A stretch of 64,000 nt of DNA from Paralvinella palmiformis (Eukaryota; Annelida; Polychaeta; Terebellida; Alvinellidae), in the NCBI GenBank assembly GCA_025642065.1, contig JAODUP010000308.1:186001-250000 (forward strand). The letters are read 5' to 3'. The position numbers and the translations under genes were made by a program. The notes below the pieces were generated by a model, which made no database searches, had not been told where the DNA came from, and was given only the letters and a program-made list of their open reading frames with translations. Of the stretch, positions 1-10,971 are shown piece by piece (the first letter of the stretch is position 1; every line of letters begins with the position of its first letter).

Positions 1-51
1 AATCCAGAATTTTACCACCCGGTCGTAAAAGCAATGGGCTTCACTGAATAA
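1..51 (+). CDS. possible C-terminal end of an unidentified plus-strand gene (partial)
   Basis: Frame 1 is open from the window edge for 16 codons (NPEFYHPVVKAMGFTE) and then meets TAA at 49-51. The peptide has a natural amino-acid mix, unlike the AT-driven reading frames around it, so it may be the end of a last exon. An AATAAA polyadenylation signal lies at 531-536, which would give a 3' UTR of about 0.5 kb. I do not recognise the protein, and the piece is too short to name. It could also be a chance open frame. Confidence 0.35.
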   Translation, partial: NPEFYHPVVKAMGFTE

Positions 52-1394
52 GCATTTCTTATCAAACACTAAATTTTTATTGCAAATACATGTTTATATG
101 TAGGCAGGTGAAATATAGCAGATTTTGTACAAGAAATAACTATAATATAATAACACTGAATAATATACCTCATGGGGAAAACCCCCAAAACTCTCTATTA
201 CAATTATATATATACTGCATATAGAGTTCACTGACTGCTAAATATTGATACAGCATTAACACTTCTAATGGTTCCCTCCATCCCTGCCTGGCTGAATGGA
301 TTACACAAGTTGATAATATTGTGCCTTCATTGAATGTTTACTGTCAGATCATGTTATTAAAGTCACAAGCTACAGGAAATTTTAAAACGGATATTTATTT
401 GAATGCATTTAAACAAACTGGTAAGTTGTTTGGTTCTTATTGGGGTTTTTTAAAAAAGAGGACAATAGATAACATCATTGTTATACCAATGTAGTGATCC
501 AGTGCAAAAGTAGTTTTATAATACCAGACAAATAAAGTGTGCAGCTCATAGACACCTTAAAGTAATTTAGATATGCGCATTTCCAGATATGTACGGCATA
601 ATAGCTTTTACAAAACTTATTTTTAATTTCAGACATTATTAATTTAATTTCAGGCACATTAATAACCACTCAGAAACAAAAAAAAAGAACATACCCTCTT
701 TATCAAAATTGAAAGTGATTGCCGTAATAAAAAATAGATGCTGACCAACCTAACAGGGCCCAGTTAACCCAGCCACTTTCTTTCCCAAATTTGGTGCTGT
801 TGTTTCTCTACAAAAGTCATTAACTTCATACAGAAACTTGCTGAACGATCACTGATAAATTGAAGAGGAAACATTAAACTTTCTTGAAATAAAAAATGGA
901 ACATCTCATGGTCATTAGAAATGTCATCCCGATTTACAACACATGGGAAGAGTCAAACTTACGCATTACTAAGGAAAAGGACCATGGTGAACAGACGATT
1001 AATCAGACATGATCCGAGGCACTAATCGACTATTGAAATAAAAAATCGTCATTCATTGTCATAATTTTCCCAATGGTGGGGTTTAAATTACAATGAACGG
1101 ACGACGAAATAACTTTCCCAGATCTCCAACAAGCACAGCTCAAAGGTTCTACGATGTAAACAGTGCTGTGATTGGCCAATTGGTTTCAGCACTACATCTA
1201 ATCAGTGCTAATGTACTGGTCTACTGACGTTGACAATTGATGTGTGCATCTATTAGATTGGGGATGTGTATGTGGCTAAAATTATATCAGTGGTTGATAT
1301 CTGTACGAAGTTGGCAAGTTCTCCCAAACAACTAATAGACATGATCAATTTTCTTGTGTTGAAATTATGAATCCGAGTTACTTTTGAATTATAT

Positions 1395-1396
<2 letters not shown>
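52..1396. other. non-coding, AT-rich; nothing recognised
   Basis: Short open frames only, none with a recognisable protein. It may be the 3' UTR and downstream flank of the left-edge gene, if that gene is real. No repeat family found elsewhere in the window was seen here. Confidence 0.5.
531..536 (+). promoter_or_regulatory. candidate polyadenylation signal AATAAA
   Basis: AATAAA on the plus strand, about 480 bases after the TAA at 49-51. It is meaningful only if the left-edge reading frame is a real last exon; the hexamer is common by chance in AT-rich DNA. Confidence 0.25.

Positions 1397-1437
<41 letters not shown>
1397..1437. repeat. (AT)n microsatellite
   Basis: About twenty AT units. 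Together with the array at 1615-1647 it flanks a SINE fragment on both sides. Confidence 0.95.
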
Positions 1438-1442
<5 letters not shown>

Positions 1443-1610
1443 ATAATAATATGTGATATTTATATAGCACCCTATTCAGCTAGAAGCTGCTCTAAGGTGT
1501 TTTACAATATTATTTACAATATTATTATCCCTGACTCAGACCTGTTTCCACCCAGCACATATCTCAACTCACAAGGGAGTATACAACTACAATGCATGCT
1601 GCCATTATAG

Positions 1611-1613
<3 letters not shown>
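1438..1613 (-). mobile_element. SINE fragment, family C (3' part only)
   Basis: Read on the minus strand, this matches the body and tail of the SINE at 52589-52894: CCTATAATGGCAGCATGC, then GTGCTGGGTGGAAACAGGTC, then GGGATAATAATATT, ending TAGCTGAATAGGGTGCTATA and AATATCACATATTATTA. The tRNA-like head is missing, so the copy is 5'-truncated, as expected for LINE-driven insertion. It has about 30 extra bases before the tail relative to the other copy. (AT)n arrays lie on both sides, so the insertion may have entered a single (AT)n tract. Confidence 0.8.

Positions 1614-1614
<1 letters not shown>

Positions 1615-1647
<33 letters not shown>
1615..1647. repeat. (AT)n microsatellite
   Basis: About sixteen AT units, directly abutting the truncated 5' side of the family C SINE fragment. 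Confidence 0.95.
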
Positions 1648-1649
<2 letters not shown>

Positions 1650-3766
1650 TCTACATACTTTAGAATATATGAACTCCCACGAAATACACAGACTTGCTGG
1701 AAGCTGGCTCATCAAGCTTTCTCAATTAACTGTTGGTTTGTTGAGCAAAACTCGATATATGCCAAGAAATGTTACCAATTCATTACGAGGTCATGTGGAA
1801 CTGTTTTAATAACTCTCATCGAAAAAGTTTTTAATCTCCGGTGGTAAACAGTTAGCTGTTGTTTGTGCAGTGACAATAGCATCTAACAAAAGAAACTAGT
1901 CAATTATCTAATAACTAAATGAACCTTTCTGACTTCCAAAGCGACACACTAAAATCTAATGATCAAAATTTTGAAGAACGCATATGATATACCTATAAAT
2001 GTATTTACAATAAGCATTTCAGCTCACCCATAACAATCAACAATCTCCCGGGTATACCCCACTTTTAGTCCCTCTCTTCCCCAAACATAGAACATTTGAT
2101 ATATAAATATGTGCCACATTTATATTATTTATCGGTAAAACCAAAGTATATACTATGTTAATAAATGTGACTAGCCCAGGGAAACATGTTCCCCCCTCTA
2201 AATACCAGATATATAACAGGCAGTGCACATAAACAGATCATGCATTATTATAAAAAAGTGGCTTACAAAGAATGAATAAATTGGATTAGAGTGAAAAAGC
2301 TATTCTTAAAACTTTAAATATAAGGTAATATCTACAAAGTGAAAAAATGTAAATCAAGAATATTTCAATTGAAATATATATTTAAAAGGGTTCGTGATAT
2401 ATTAAAATTCTAGGAATTTAATTGGTAGGCGTAATTTTTGTAAATATTTTTATCGTTTTGACTGTAAAATTTACACGGACGGTTTAGATCGTGATAATGC
2501 GTTATTCTGAGTTGTGAATTTCAGTGGAAGGTATACCTTTGGAACAGTGGAGTGCATCTTTATTAAATCCTCTTCCATTAGAAAACGAAACATGGTCTAA
2601 CATATATGTGTCATATTGCATGTCTTGTTGGATATTTTCAATCACAGGTGTTTGGGTTAAAGCAGAACAGTCAAAATATGATCTTGTGAAATATGTATCA
2701 GTCCAAATGAATGACAGCCAAATAAGAAACTAGTAACAATAGTTATATAACCAATCATCAGTATGAGAATCTAGATAATATTTAAGTATAATGAAGTTTT
2801 CACATATTTATTTACATTAAATTAGTTTCAAATTGAATTATGCCTCATCTTTTCCCAATCAAATAAGCCTGAAAATTAACAAAAAATTCAACCTGGAGAT
2901 AATTGCCACACCTGATCTACTGGAAATGACTTAGTATCCCTAGTTCAAAGTGATAAATTTTATTATCTCACTCTTAGCGTCCCTAGTTCAAAGGTCATGG
3001 ATTTGAGAAATCTTAAAACAAATGCGTAACATAAAATTAATTTTATTATCTCACTGTCTCACAAACCAGTTTGTAATCAATGGGTGGCCTGATCTATGAG
3101 AACCAAGGATTAAGTCTAAAAGAAAGCAGTACCTACAATTAATTGTAACTTAACAAAATGTATTAATGATACTGGTGGACCCTGCCCTCCCCCCCCACAC
3201 ACGGGTCAGAGAGTACTTCTAAGTAGGAAAAAAACAGTCAAAAATATACAAGTGAGTAAGTAATTAATTTTAAGTGCCAACACTGTTAACATGTAAGACA
3301 CACGACCATGGGTCAGTTCCCTAGGGTAATAAGATTATCAGATGAAACACGACGCAGTCAGGCTGCAAAGTGATTCGAACCCAGATTTGGCAGCTAGTAG
3401 TATGGAAATGTTTACCCTTCAAGAAAATGTTGCTAATTATGAGGAGCTGCTAACTAAACATGCAACATAAACATCATTTATAAACGAGGAAAAAAAATAA
3501 TGAGAAACATCAACAACAATATGAAACAAGACAGAAATCTACTTAATAGAGAACTAATTTGACTTACAGTGACCTTATGGTGCAGGATGGGATTAAGATA
3601 GATAGACAGGTCAATTAATCTGTTTTCTATATCTAAATCACCAGTTACCAAGGTAACTAGTGTAACGTTAACTTCCACACACACACATACACCCTAGAAA
3701 AATAAACCTTTTGGAATATCAAAGTGACTTTTATGAAATACTATAGTGTATACCTTTAGATAATTG

Positions 3767-3768
<2 letters not shown>
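1648..3768. other. non-coding, AT-rich
   Basis: No recognisable gene. The frames at 2524-2733 (+) and 3478-3684 (-) have low-complexity or chance compositions. A C-rich run stands near 3184-3200. A tRNA B-box-like GATTCGAACCC at about 3372-3382 may belong to an old SINE, but no A box could be paired with it. Confidence 0.5.

Positions 3769-3812
<44 letters not shown>
3769..3812. repeat. (AT)n microsatellite
   Basis: About 22 AT units, uninterrupted. Confidence 0.95.
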
Positions 3813-3814
<2 letters not shown>

Positions 3815-3985
3815 TAGGGACTTTACTAGTTACCACTACACCTAGTCTAACCAGTGATATACTAATTATTATGTTCAACCTGGAACATTTAATTTAATAT
3901 CAACCATATGTATGTTAGTGCATACATGTACATATAATATATGTGGTACAGGCTAAAATGGCATGAGTAATTTCTTTGTCCAGAC

Positions 3986-4887
3986 CAGACATGGGATTGG
4001 ATCAATTCCAATTTTTACAGACTCTTTTTTGCCTAGTACGTTTATGACAACATGACTAGGAATTCCTAATCCAAGTAGTTTATATTCCAAGTAGGATCGT
4101 CAAGGAAGAAATAGTTCTTAATTAAAAAATTAAATGGTAAATTAATTTGTAATTTTTTTGGCCTGTTCTAAACATTAAACAGAGTAAATTTCTAAATAGC
4201 AATATCTCTATATAGATTACTGGTATGTTATGTGGTGGTGCCAATGAGTTGTGGGCGGAGCCGACGGTATCTAGACTATTTTAATTAGTTAAATGTTCAT
4301 GTGGGGTGCCACAGTCAGTGTGCATATCTGATATAGATATATTTATAAGGAACCAAAAGTTCTGGATCAATTTGGTGTCAGTATACTGGTAACACCCCTT
4401 TTAATGTTAATGTGGTAAAAAATTGCAAAAGTCTAACCACAAGGTGCTTTTAGCTAAAGAGATATTTGATGATATCAAGTGATGGATCAAAGTGCATCCC
4501 TATGTAAAAGTGTCTTTATATTCCACTGTCCAGTAGGAGCCTTGAAACGAATGTTTTTGCTTAGTTCCGCCCAGCAGGAGTTAGATCCTGTGTTTACTTG
4601 CACAACCCCGCTCTGTACTAAACCACTTACATAAGGGTTATTAAAACAGTTAGGTCTGGGGACTGGCTATAGTAGTCACAGTATATATATATATATATAT
4701 ATAAAAGGAACCCAAGTTCTGGATTAATTTGTTTCCAATATATTGGTAACACCACATGTACGTGTTACAAATGGTAAAATAATTGGTGGATTTACATTTT
4801 TTGTAGGAAACTTCAATTCCATTTTTCTCAATTCCAATTTTTAAAATAATCAATTCCAATTCTGGAATTGAATTGACCCCATGTCTG
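3986..4887 (+). mobile_element. hAT-like non-autonomous element (MITE), family 1, copy A
   Basis: A 902-bp element with an exact 8-bp target duplication GTCCAGAC at 3978-3985 and 4888-4895. Its ends are inverted: left CAGACATGGGATTGGATC, right ...GACCCCATGTCTG. An 8-bp duplication with CAG...CTG ends is the hallmark of the hAT superfamily. The right subterminal part repeats CAATTCCAATT-type motifs, such as a transposase might bind. It has no transposase, so it must rely on another hAT element. Inside is a short (AT)n and two related modules built around GGAACCnAAGTTCTGGATnAATTTG. The same family occurs in inverted orientation at 38016-39763. Confidence 0.88.
4679..4702. repeat. (TA)n microsatellite inside the MITE
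   Basis: Short TA array at the same relative place as the two TA arrays in the second copy of this MITE (38320-38349, 39317-39347). It was therefore probably part of the ancestral element. Confidence 0.9.
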
Positions 4888-4895
4888 GTCCAGAC

Positions 4896-7453
4896 TATGA
4901 ATTTACAAACACGGATTTGAAAATACTGGCAAGTCATTGGTGTGACTGACCTGTATATAAAGTGGTACACATAACATAGTTAATCAGTTGATATTTATGA
5001 GTGTTTACCCAAAACCCACGAAAGATGGTCATGTAAAACCAATAATAAAACGCAGCTTAGGTCTTAATAAATATTTATTGATCGATATTCTTAATAATCC
5101 TGTCACAAGGCTAACTCAGCGAAGATTAATGATCAAAATCACACAAAAAACAGACATAATATAGAAGATGGTGTTTGAAATGATATTTGTCCCTAATAAG
5201 AATATTTAAATTGAAGGAAATCTACTAAAATCGTTTTTATCATCACTGTAACTGCTGTTTCATATACTAACTCAAACTAGGCCTGTGGTCTATTTGGTAC
5301 CTTTTTAGTTTTAGCTTTTATCTTGACATAAATATTGTCTGGCTTAAAACTCCTAACATAATGGTGTAAAATTTGTCAATGAATTTCCAGAGCAAGAATT
5401 TGGAAATATTTATTTCAGGTCCTTTGGAAATAAATAATTAAAATTTTGAACAGGCAATTCGCTATGAAATTTGTTTTTCCCATTTAAAATATTTACCTAA
5501 AAACACAGAACCCAGTTAGTACTGTGTAATATGTCATTATTAATTATAATATTTTATTACCCCTGTGATGCGAGTTTTTTAGTCTCAGTAATACATCTTG
5601 AATTCAAGTAACATCTATGGTAACAACTCAGTTTCCATTTTTGCATAGATTATCTGACAAAACAAAAGGTGAACACTGGAAAAGACAGTTTTAAAACTAT
5701 GATTTTGATGTGTTTCCTTTTTTAAATTTTATAGACTGTTGACAAATGATTTATTTTACGCATAGAAAAGTATAATTTGGTGGGAAAAGTCAGGTTTAGT
5801 GATCTGGTGAATTATAAATGTATTAGCCATGCCAGCTAGTAACCACAGACTTGAATATTAATATGATCTTATACTACAAAACATGATTTTATCATGCTAG
5901 GTAATATAAAATTACAAGATGTCATCATGAAACAATCACATTGGGTTAGAAACATAATATTACATTCATATCCATCAAGAGAGCAGTTTATTGATTCAGA
6001 CCAATTTAGATTTTAAAAAAGGGTAATATTTCTCCATGGATGCAGCTGAAATTATAAGAAAAAGCAGTGCTATTGAGAGGTATATATGAAGGGGGAAAAA
6101 AAGAGAAAAGCAGGGCTAATCACAACTGGAAATAACTATAACTGATTTCGGATTTTATGTATGGGCACTGATGTGACTAATACAGCAAATGTGTCACAAT
6201 TGTAATGTCAAATTGTCTTAAGCTAAACAGGATTCGCACCAGAAATATATTTTTTTAAATGTTCCCAGATATTTCCTCTGACAATTTTTGGTATAATATT
6301 GCATCTAGATAGGTATTTAATAACTATTGTTGGCAGCTTATGGCAACATGATGTTCCCACCAGATATGGAAAATCTCACTGTGAATCAAACCACTGATGT
6401 ACTGTTTGTCAGCACATTTAGTTCAATAAAAATGCTTGCCATAATAGCTATTATACTCATTCACTCAAATAAGTTAACTAACAAATTACGAGTCTAACAA
6501 ATGAAACAATATACAGAAATCAATTATCAACCTTTGACAGAAAACCATTGACAATAAATTCGTTCAGATATTGTTGACATTCAACATTTTATTAAAGTTC
6601 TCTGGCATTTCATAAACCCCATTTTTCCAGACACTTAATTTTCTCTGTCGAGTGGGAATCCAACTAAGATTTCATGGGTATTAATATGAGATAAAGATAC
6701 ACTGAGTGGAGTGCAGATATGGAACATGTTTTGCATTACTCCAGTGTTCCAAAAATGAGTTTTATTACTCTTGCTGTTTTCAGACTAGTAAGCCAATATT
6801 TAAAACAACAACACACAATTAAATAGGTAGCCATAGTTCATTTTGATCTCCCAATAATTAACTTAAGACACAATTAATACCGGCAAGTATATTTTCTGTT
6901 TTAATCTAAATACATTGCCCAAGTACCAATTAGTCAGGTCTATTCCAAAGTACTATCACAATTAAAAGCCATTAAGGGTCACTGCTACAAATAAAATAAG
7001 TAATAACAATGATAAATATAATTTTGTTATGTAAATTGTTCTGGCTGTGTACTTTATTGTAAGCAGACAGGTATTTCTTGGAGACAAGCCAGTATTATTA
7101 CCTTTTTTGTTAAATATTTTATGCAAACTGCAGCTAAAATGAACGAAGTACATATTCCAATATATATATATATATACACACACACACAGTAAAAGTTGGT
7201 TAAAATGAAATTCAAGGGGAAAGGGAATTTATTTCATTATAATGGTACTTCAAGTTTTCAAATCTAGGTGCCATGTATGTATCAGTTATTAGTTACAGAC
7301 GCATGAACAATAATTGGTGAAAATAACCCTGTTTTATTACATGTACTGCCTGGTGTTTTGCCATGAATAGAAGACATGGAGCAGATGTGTTCCTAATCTC
7401 CTAAATGATTTTACATGAAAAAATCTGTTACTTGGAATTAAACTCTTGCTGAC
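4896..7453. other. non-coding, AT-rich; nothing recognised
   Basis: No splice-edged coding block or known repeat could be supported. If NCKAP1 runs leftward from 10.5 kb, this stretch may be intron, but no further exon of that gene was identified. A short (TA)n/(CA)n lies at about 7161-7188. Confidence 0.45.
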
Positions 7454-7747
7454 TTGTTAAGTTTTGAATGGCGTTCATGTTGGACTGCAATACAATTTGT
7501 GGTAAAGCCTAGATTCCATATACGTGGTATGCATAAAGCAAGATGCAAATCTGACATTGTGGTATCCATGTGTTTTGGACATCTTGAAATTCTCAATATC
7601 CAAAGGAAATATGAGAAAATGAAGCATAGACGTGGATTCTTGGCTACACAGAAAGTTGGAAAACTGTGGTTATTATATAACTTAAGCCCAGCAGAAGCTG
7701 GCGATAATCAGGGTGGGGAGCGTGGACCACGAGTTCTTATTTTTTGA
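7454..7747 (+). other. 97-codon open frame, function unknown, doubtful
   Basis: One of the longer uninterrupted frames in the first 10 kb, starting MLSFEWRSCWTAIQ and ending GPRVLIF. It shows no signal peptide, membrane segment or motif that I recognise. It ends 16 bases before a MITE that starts at 7764. It may be an old repeat or chance. Recorded only because no other gene candidate lies nearby. Confidence 0.15.
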
Positions 7748-7763
7748 TACTGTTCCAGATCAA

Positions 7764-8029
7764 CAGTGCCGGATTTACATATGGGCTAGTATGGGATGCA
7801 GTTTTTAAAAATTAGATAGAACCTTTATAAGAACAGATGAGATTTGTATATTTAATGGGGCTTCTCTGGACTAATTTTAAACAGTATTTGGGGTCCCTCT
7901 AGTTAGAGTGGGTCTTAAATTCAATGGGGCCTTTGAATATATCTTTTTTTAGACTTGGGGGGGAATACATAATGAAGGGGGCCCAAATTCTATTAACTCA
8001 GGGGCTTTTAAGGCTTAAATCCAGCCCTG
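7764..8029. mobile_element. hAT-like MITE, family 2
   Basis: A 266-bp element flanked by an exact 8-bp target duplication CAGATCAA (7756-7763 and 8030-8037). Inverted ends: left CAGTGCCGGATTTACA, right (reverse complement) CAGGGCTGGATTTAAG. The CAG-start, CTG-end and 8-bp duplication place it with the hAT superfamily. It encodes no protein and carries G-rich blocks such as ATTTGGGG and CTTGGGGGGG. The ends differ from those of families 1 and 3, so it depends on a different hAT source or a permissive one. Confidence 0.85.
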
Positions 8030-8037
8030 CAGATCAA

Positions 8038-8826
8038 CCTAACATTCAGGAGGATCTTATTCCCCAGATGTAAGTGGGTTGGAGGACATGGGGATTATAA
8101 ACATAATTATGGTGGTTTGAAGTTGGATTTTGAGGAGGAATTAACAGGTAGACTTCTGAAGATTTATATGTAATCTGTATTATTATTATTCCTTTTTTAA
8201 TATGACAGACCCGAGAATCACTTTCAAAAGGTCCAATCCAAAATTTTCTCAGGGGGCTTATAGCACCCCCTACGACATTTGGCTCACTGGTCTCTCCACT
8301 CCCCTTTCAAAAGTTAGTGACTCAGTGGGAAACTAATTTATTTGTCCCAATCTGTGCTCCTCAGTTGTCTCTATTTAAACAGGTTGGCAATCCAAAGTTT
8401 GCAGTTTTTTATACACCAGAAACTGTGGCCCACAATACCCTCTGAAGTGATAGGTGTCGATATCTACTCACCATCCACTAGAACCCTGATGTAACAATAA
8501 AATTGCGTGTTTCTGTTGTCAACAGTGCAATTAAATTTGATTGTCATTTACATATTGGTTGTTGCATTTATGATTGCAATGATGATAGTTGTTGGAATGA
8601 CTGATATTTGAAATTTCAAACATCGTATTTCACTATAACCAGTGTGATTATATAGATTTAGTGCTGCTGGGACCGAAAAAACACTTTGAATTAAGCTTTT
8701 GTTGTATAAATTTCATTATAACCCAATTTCTTTACTATGGAATGGACGTTTAACTGGACCAGCTAACCACTTCTAGTTAAGCTACTATTTTGTTATATCT
8801 TAGTTATTTATAACCAACTTTTACTG

Positions 8827-8869
<43 letters not shown>

Positions 8870-9534
8870 GTGTGTGTGTGTGTGTTAAACCTAAGCATGA
8901 ATAAATGAAAGAAAACCAATTTTAATATGATGGAAAATTATTTCAATTAAAAATGGTGGAATAACAAGGTGCAAGTAAATGCACTAAGTGAATGATACAG
9001 TTTACCATGGTTAAAGACTGTTTTGAAATTAGTGAATTCAAATGTAGTATTAAATAAAGTTGCAAGTTGTGTGTGTGTATATAAAACAGATATTAGATCT
9101 AGTTTACCTATAAGTTAACACTGTTCAATACAGTTCCAATACTGTGTGTGCAATGTGTTCACTCCTGAGACCTTTACCACTAGCACAAACTGATAGATTT
9201 ACGATGCTCAGCCATAGGTATCATGTAATTGTAAGAAAGACAACATCCTTTATGTGCGTATAAACGGCTCTTCGTTCTGGATCGTGAACGGAGCCATCTA
9301 AATTACCTTGAACAAATCTTTTAAAATAAATACAAACATATACAAAATGTAGATAATGTTCTAAAGTTTAATTTGCTGAAAGTTTCATAGTCGTATGTAC
9401 ATTTGAATGTCTGTAGTAGCTTGTGGAAAAATATTTGGCTGGAGCAATATTTTCTGGTTCGCCATTGGGAAATCTACCTAGAAACATGTACATGGTCTCA
9501 TACTGGCAAACGGACAAAACATATGACAGTGTAG
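8038..9534. other. non-coding with (TA)n/(TG)n; nothing else recognised
   Basis: A compound microsatellite lies at 8829-8884. On the minus strand a short splice-like edge CAAG/GTAATT near 9303 follows no recognisable coding. If NCKAP1 extends left this is intron 1. Confidence 0.45.
8829..8884. repeat. compound (TA)n-(TG)n microsatellite
   Basis: TA array about 8829-8866 followed by TG units to 8884. Confidence 0.95.
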
Positions 9535-10012
9535 TAGACATTAGTTATTTTTTTAGCCATCAGTTAGTTATTTAAATATTTTTTTAGCCATCAGTTAGTT
9601 ATTTAAATATTTAGTCATTTACTTTTTAGACATCAATTTTTTTAGACAACTTTTTAGACAACATTTTTTTAGACATCAATTAATTATTTAGAAATTAGTT
9701 ATTTATATATTTATTTAGATATCAGATAGTTATTTGATCATCAGTTAGTTATTTGGCCATCAGTTACTTATTTAAATATTTAGGCATTTATTTTTTAGCC
9801 ATCAATTATTTTGTAGACATCAATTGTTATTTAGACATTAGTTAGTTATTTAGATATCAGTTGTTTTTTTAGTCATCAGTTAGTTATTTAGGCATCATGA
9901 TGCAGTTACTTATTTAATTATTTAGATATCTGTTAGTTTTTTAGACATCAATTAGTTTTTTTAGACATCAGTAGTTTTCTAGACATCAATTAGTTATTTA
10001 GACAAATATTTA
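9535..10012. repeat. decayed tandem repeat built on TTAGACATCAGTTAGTTATT
   Basis: For about 480 bases the DNA cycles through TTTAG(A/C)CATCA(G/A)TTAGTTATTTA with variable spacing. Near-perfect blocks stand at the start (TTTTTTAGCCATCAGTTAG seen twice) and diverged ones follow. The pattern is that of an old minisatellite of roughly 13-20 bp units with heavy indels. It sits about 400 bases inside intron 1 of NCKAP1. No function is evident. Confidence 0.85.
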
Positions 10013-10409
10013 ATTGGATTTGAGGTCACAGACCTTCCCATTCATTTCCATTTAAAGTATAATCATGAAACAGATACCATTAGACTGTTTAATTCTTGTT
10101 CTTCAATCAGTATTAAAAATTGGTGCTCTATCTTTAATTTTTTGTCACGTACCTACTTTATGAGTTTATCATTTATGCTGAATAAAACTGGTTGTAGACT
10201 GTAGTAAATAAGTAATGACTAATAGATCTAATATATACATATTCTATGACCTTAGCAATAACAACTTCTTTGAGAAGAGACAATGTATGACTTGTGTTGC
10301 TGGAAAAGGGGCGATACTTCAATATTGACAATAATAAACTCTAAAATATAGACTTTCTAAATAATTAGACCAAGATCTAATCTATTAATGAAGCTACGGG
10401 GGGTGTTAC

Positions 10410-10514
10410 CTTCTTGATATTATAAATACGAGTCAACATTCCCTGTCCACGATCATTTAAAATCGTCAACTTTTCAGCTATCTTCTGCTGACTAGGACTC
10501 GGCACCCGAGCCAT
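10410..10514 (-). CDS. NCKAP1: NCKAP1 (NAP1/HEM) first coding exon, partial gene
   Basis: On the minus strand ATG (10514-10512) opens 35 codons, [20 protein letters not shown] then [15 protein letters not shown], followed by a consensus donor AAG/GTAAC at 10410/10409. This is the highly conserved N-terminus of Nck-associated protein 1 (Drosophila Hem, nematode GEX-3). NCKAP1 is a large all-helical subunit of the WAVE regulatory complex that binds Sra1/CYFIP and relays Rac signals to Arp2/3 actin branching at the membrane. The match covers the whole exon, and the exon ends at the IYNIKK boundary. The remaining exons should lie leftward, at lower coordinates or beyond the window. I looked for the next exon (expected to begin near ACGD) in 1-10.4 kb and could not find it, so intron 1 may be long. 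A short upstream segment is ETS-rich (10584-10592). Confidence 0.9.
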
Positions 10515-10745
10515 GGTGATTTGTTCTAAAACGAACAAATATAAAAACTAAAAATAAGACAACTGAATACAAAAGCGACAAAGCTTCCGGCTTATTTTGA
10601 TATGAAAACGAGGCTTAGTAGCAGATTCGTCCCGCGAGAGATTCGCCCTTGACAAAATTGGACCACCCGTCCGGCGTACATAAATAACTTGAATGAGGCT
10701 ATAGTTACATTCATTGGTTTCGTTACAGGCGATCTGTATAATCAG
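10515..10745 (-). promoter_or_regulatory. likely NCKAP1 5' UTR and promoter region
   Basis: Directly upstream of the NCKAP1 ATG on the minus strand. It is less AT-rich than the flanks and holds an ETS-family type site: AGCCGGAAG on the minus strand at 10584-10592. CpGs are visible near 10615-10680 (CGTCCCGCGAGAG, CGTCCGGCG). No TATA box is clear. On the plus strand CAG/GTAAAA at about 10743 could be a donor of a divergent transcript, but this is weak. Confidence 0.45.
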
Positions 10746-10924
10746 GTAAAATGTTTAAAAAAATTGTTTGTCATGTCTAACTGATTTGTTTTCAGATAAT
10801 ATACATATTGGCTGATAATACAGATTAACTGTAAAATACAATATGGTATATAACCTAATAACGTAGCAATTAAATATTGAACCAGTGATTGACAGTCAAT
10901 TTAATACGATATTGAGCTAAGACA

Positions 10925-10928
<4 letters not shown>

Positions 10929-10970
<42 letters not shown>
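10929..10970. repeat. (TG)n microsatellite
   Basis: About 21 TG units. Confidence 0.95.

Positions 10971-10971
<1 letters not shown>

Noticed and set aside
9230..9310. Possible second NCKAP1 exon (minus strand, near a CAAG/GTAATT edge)
   Set aside because: The translation does not resemble the expected continuation of NCKAP1 and no acceptor frames it.
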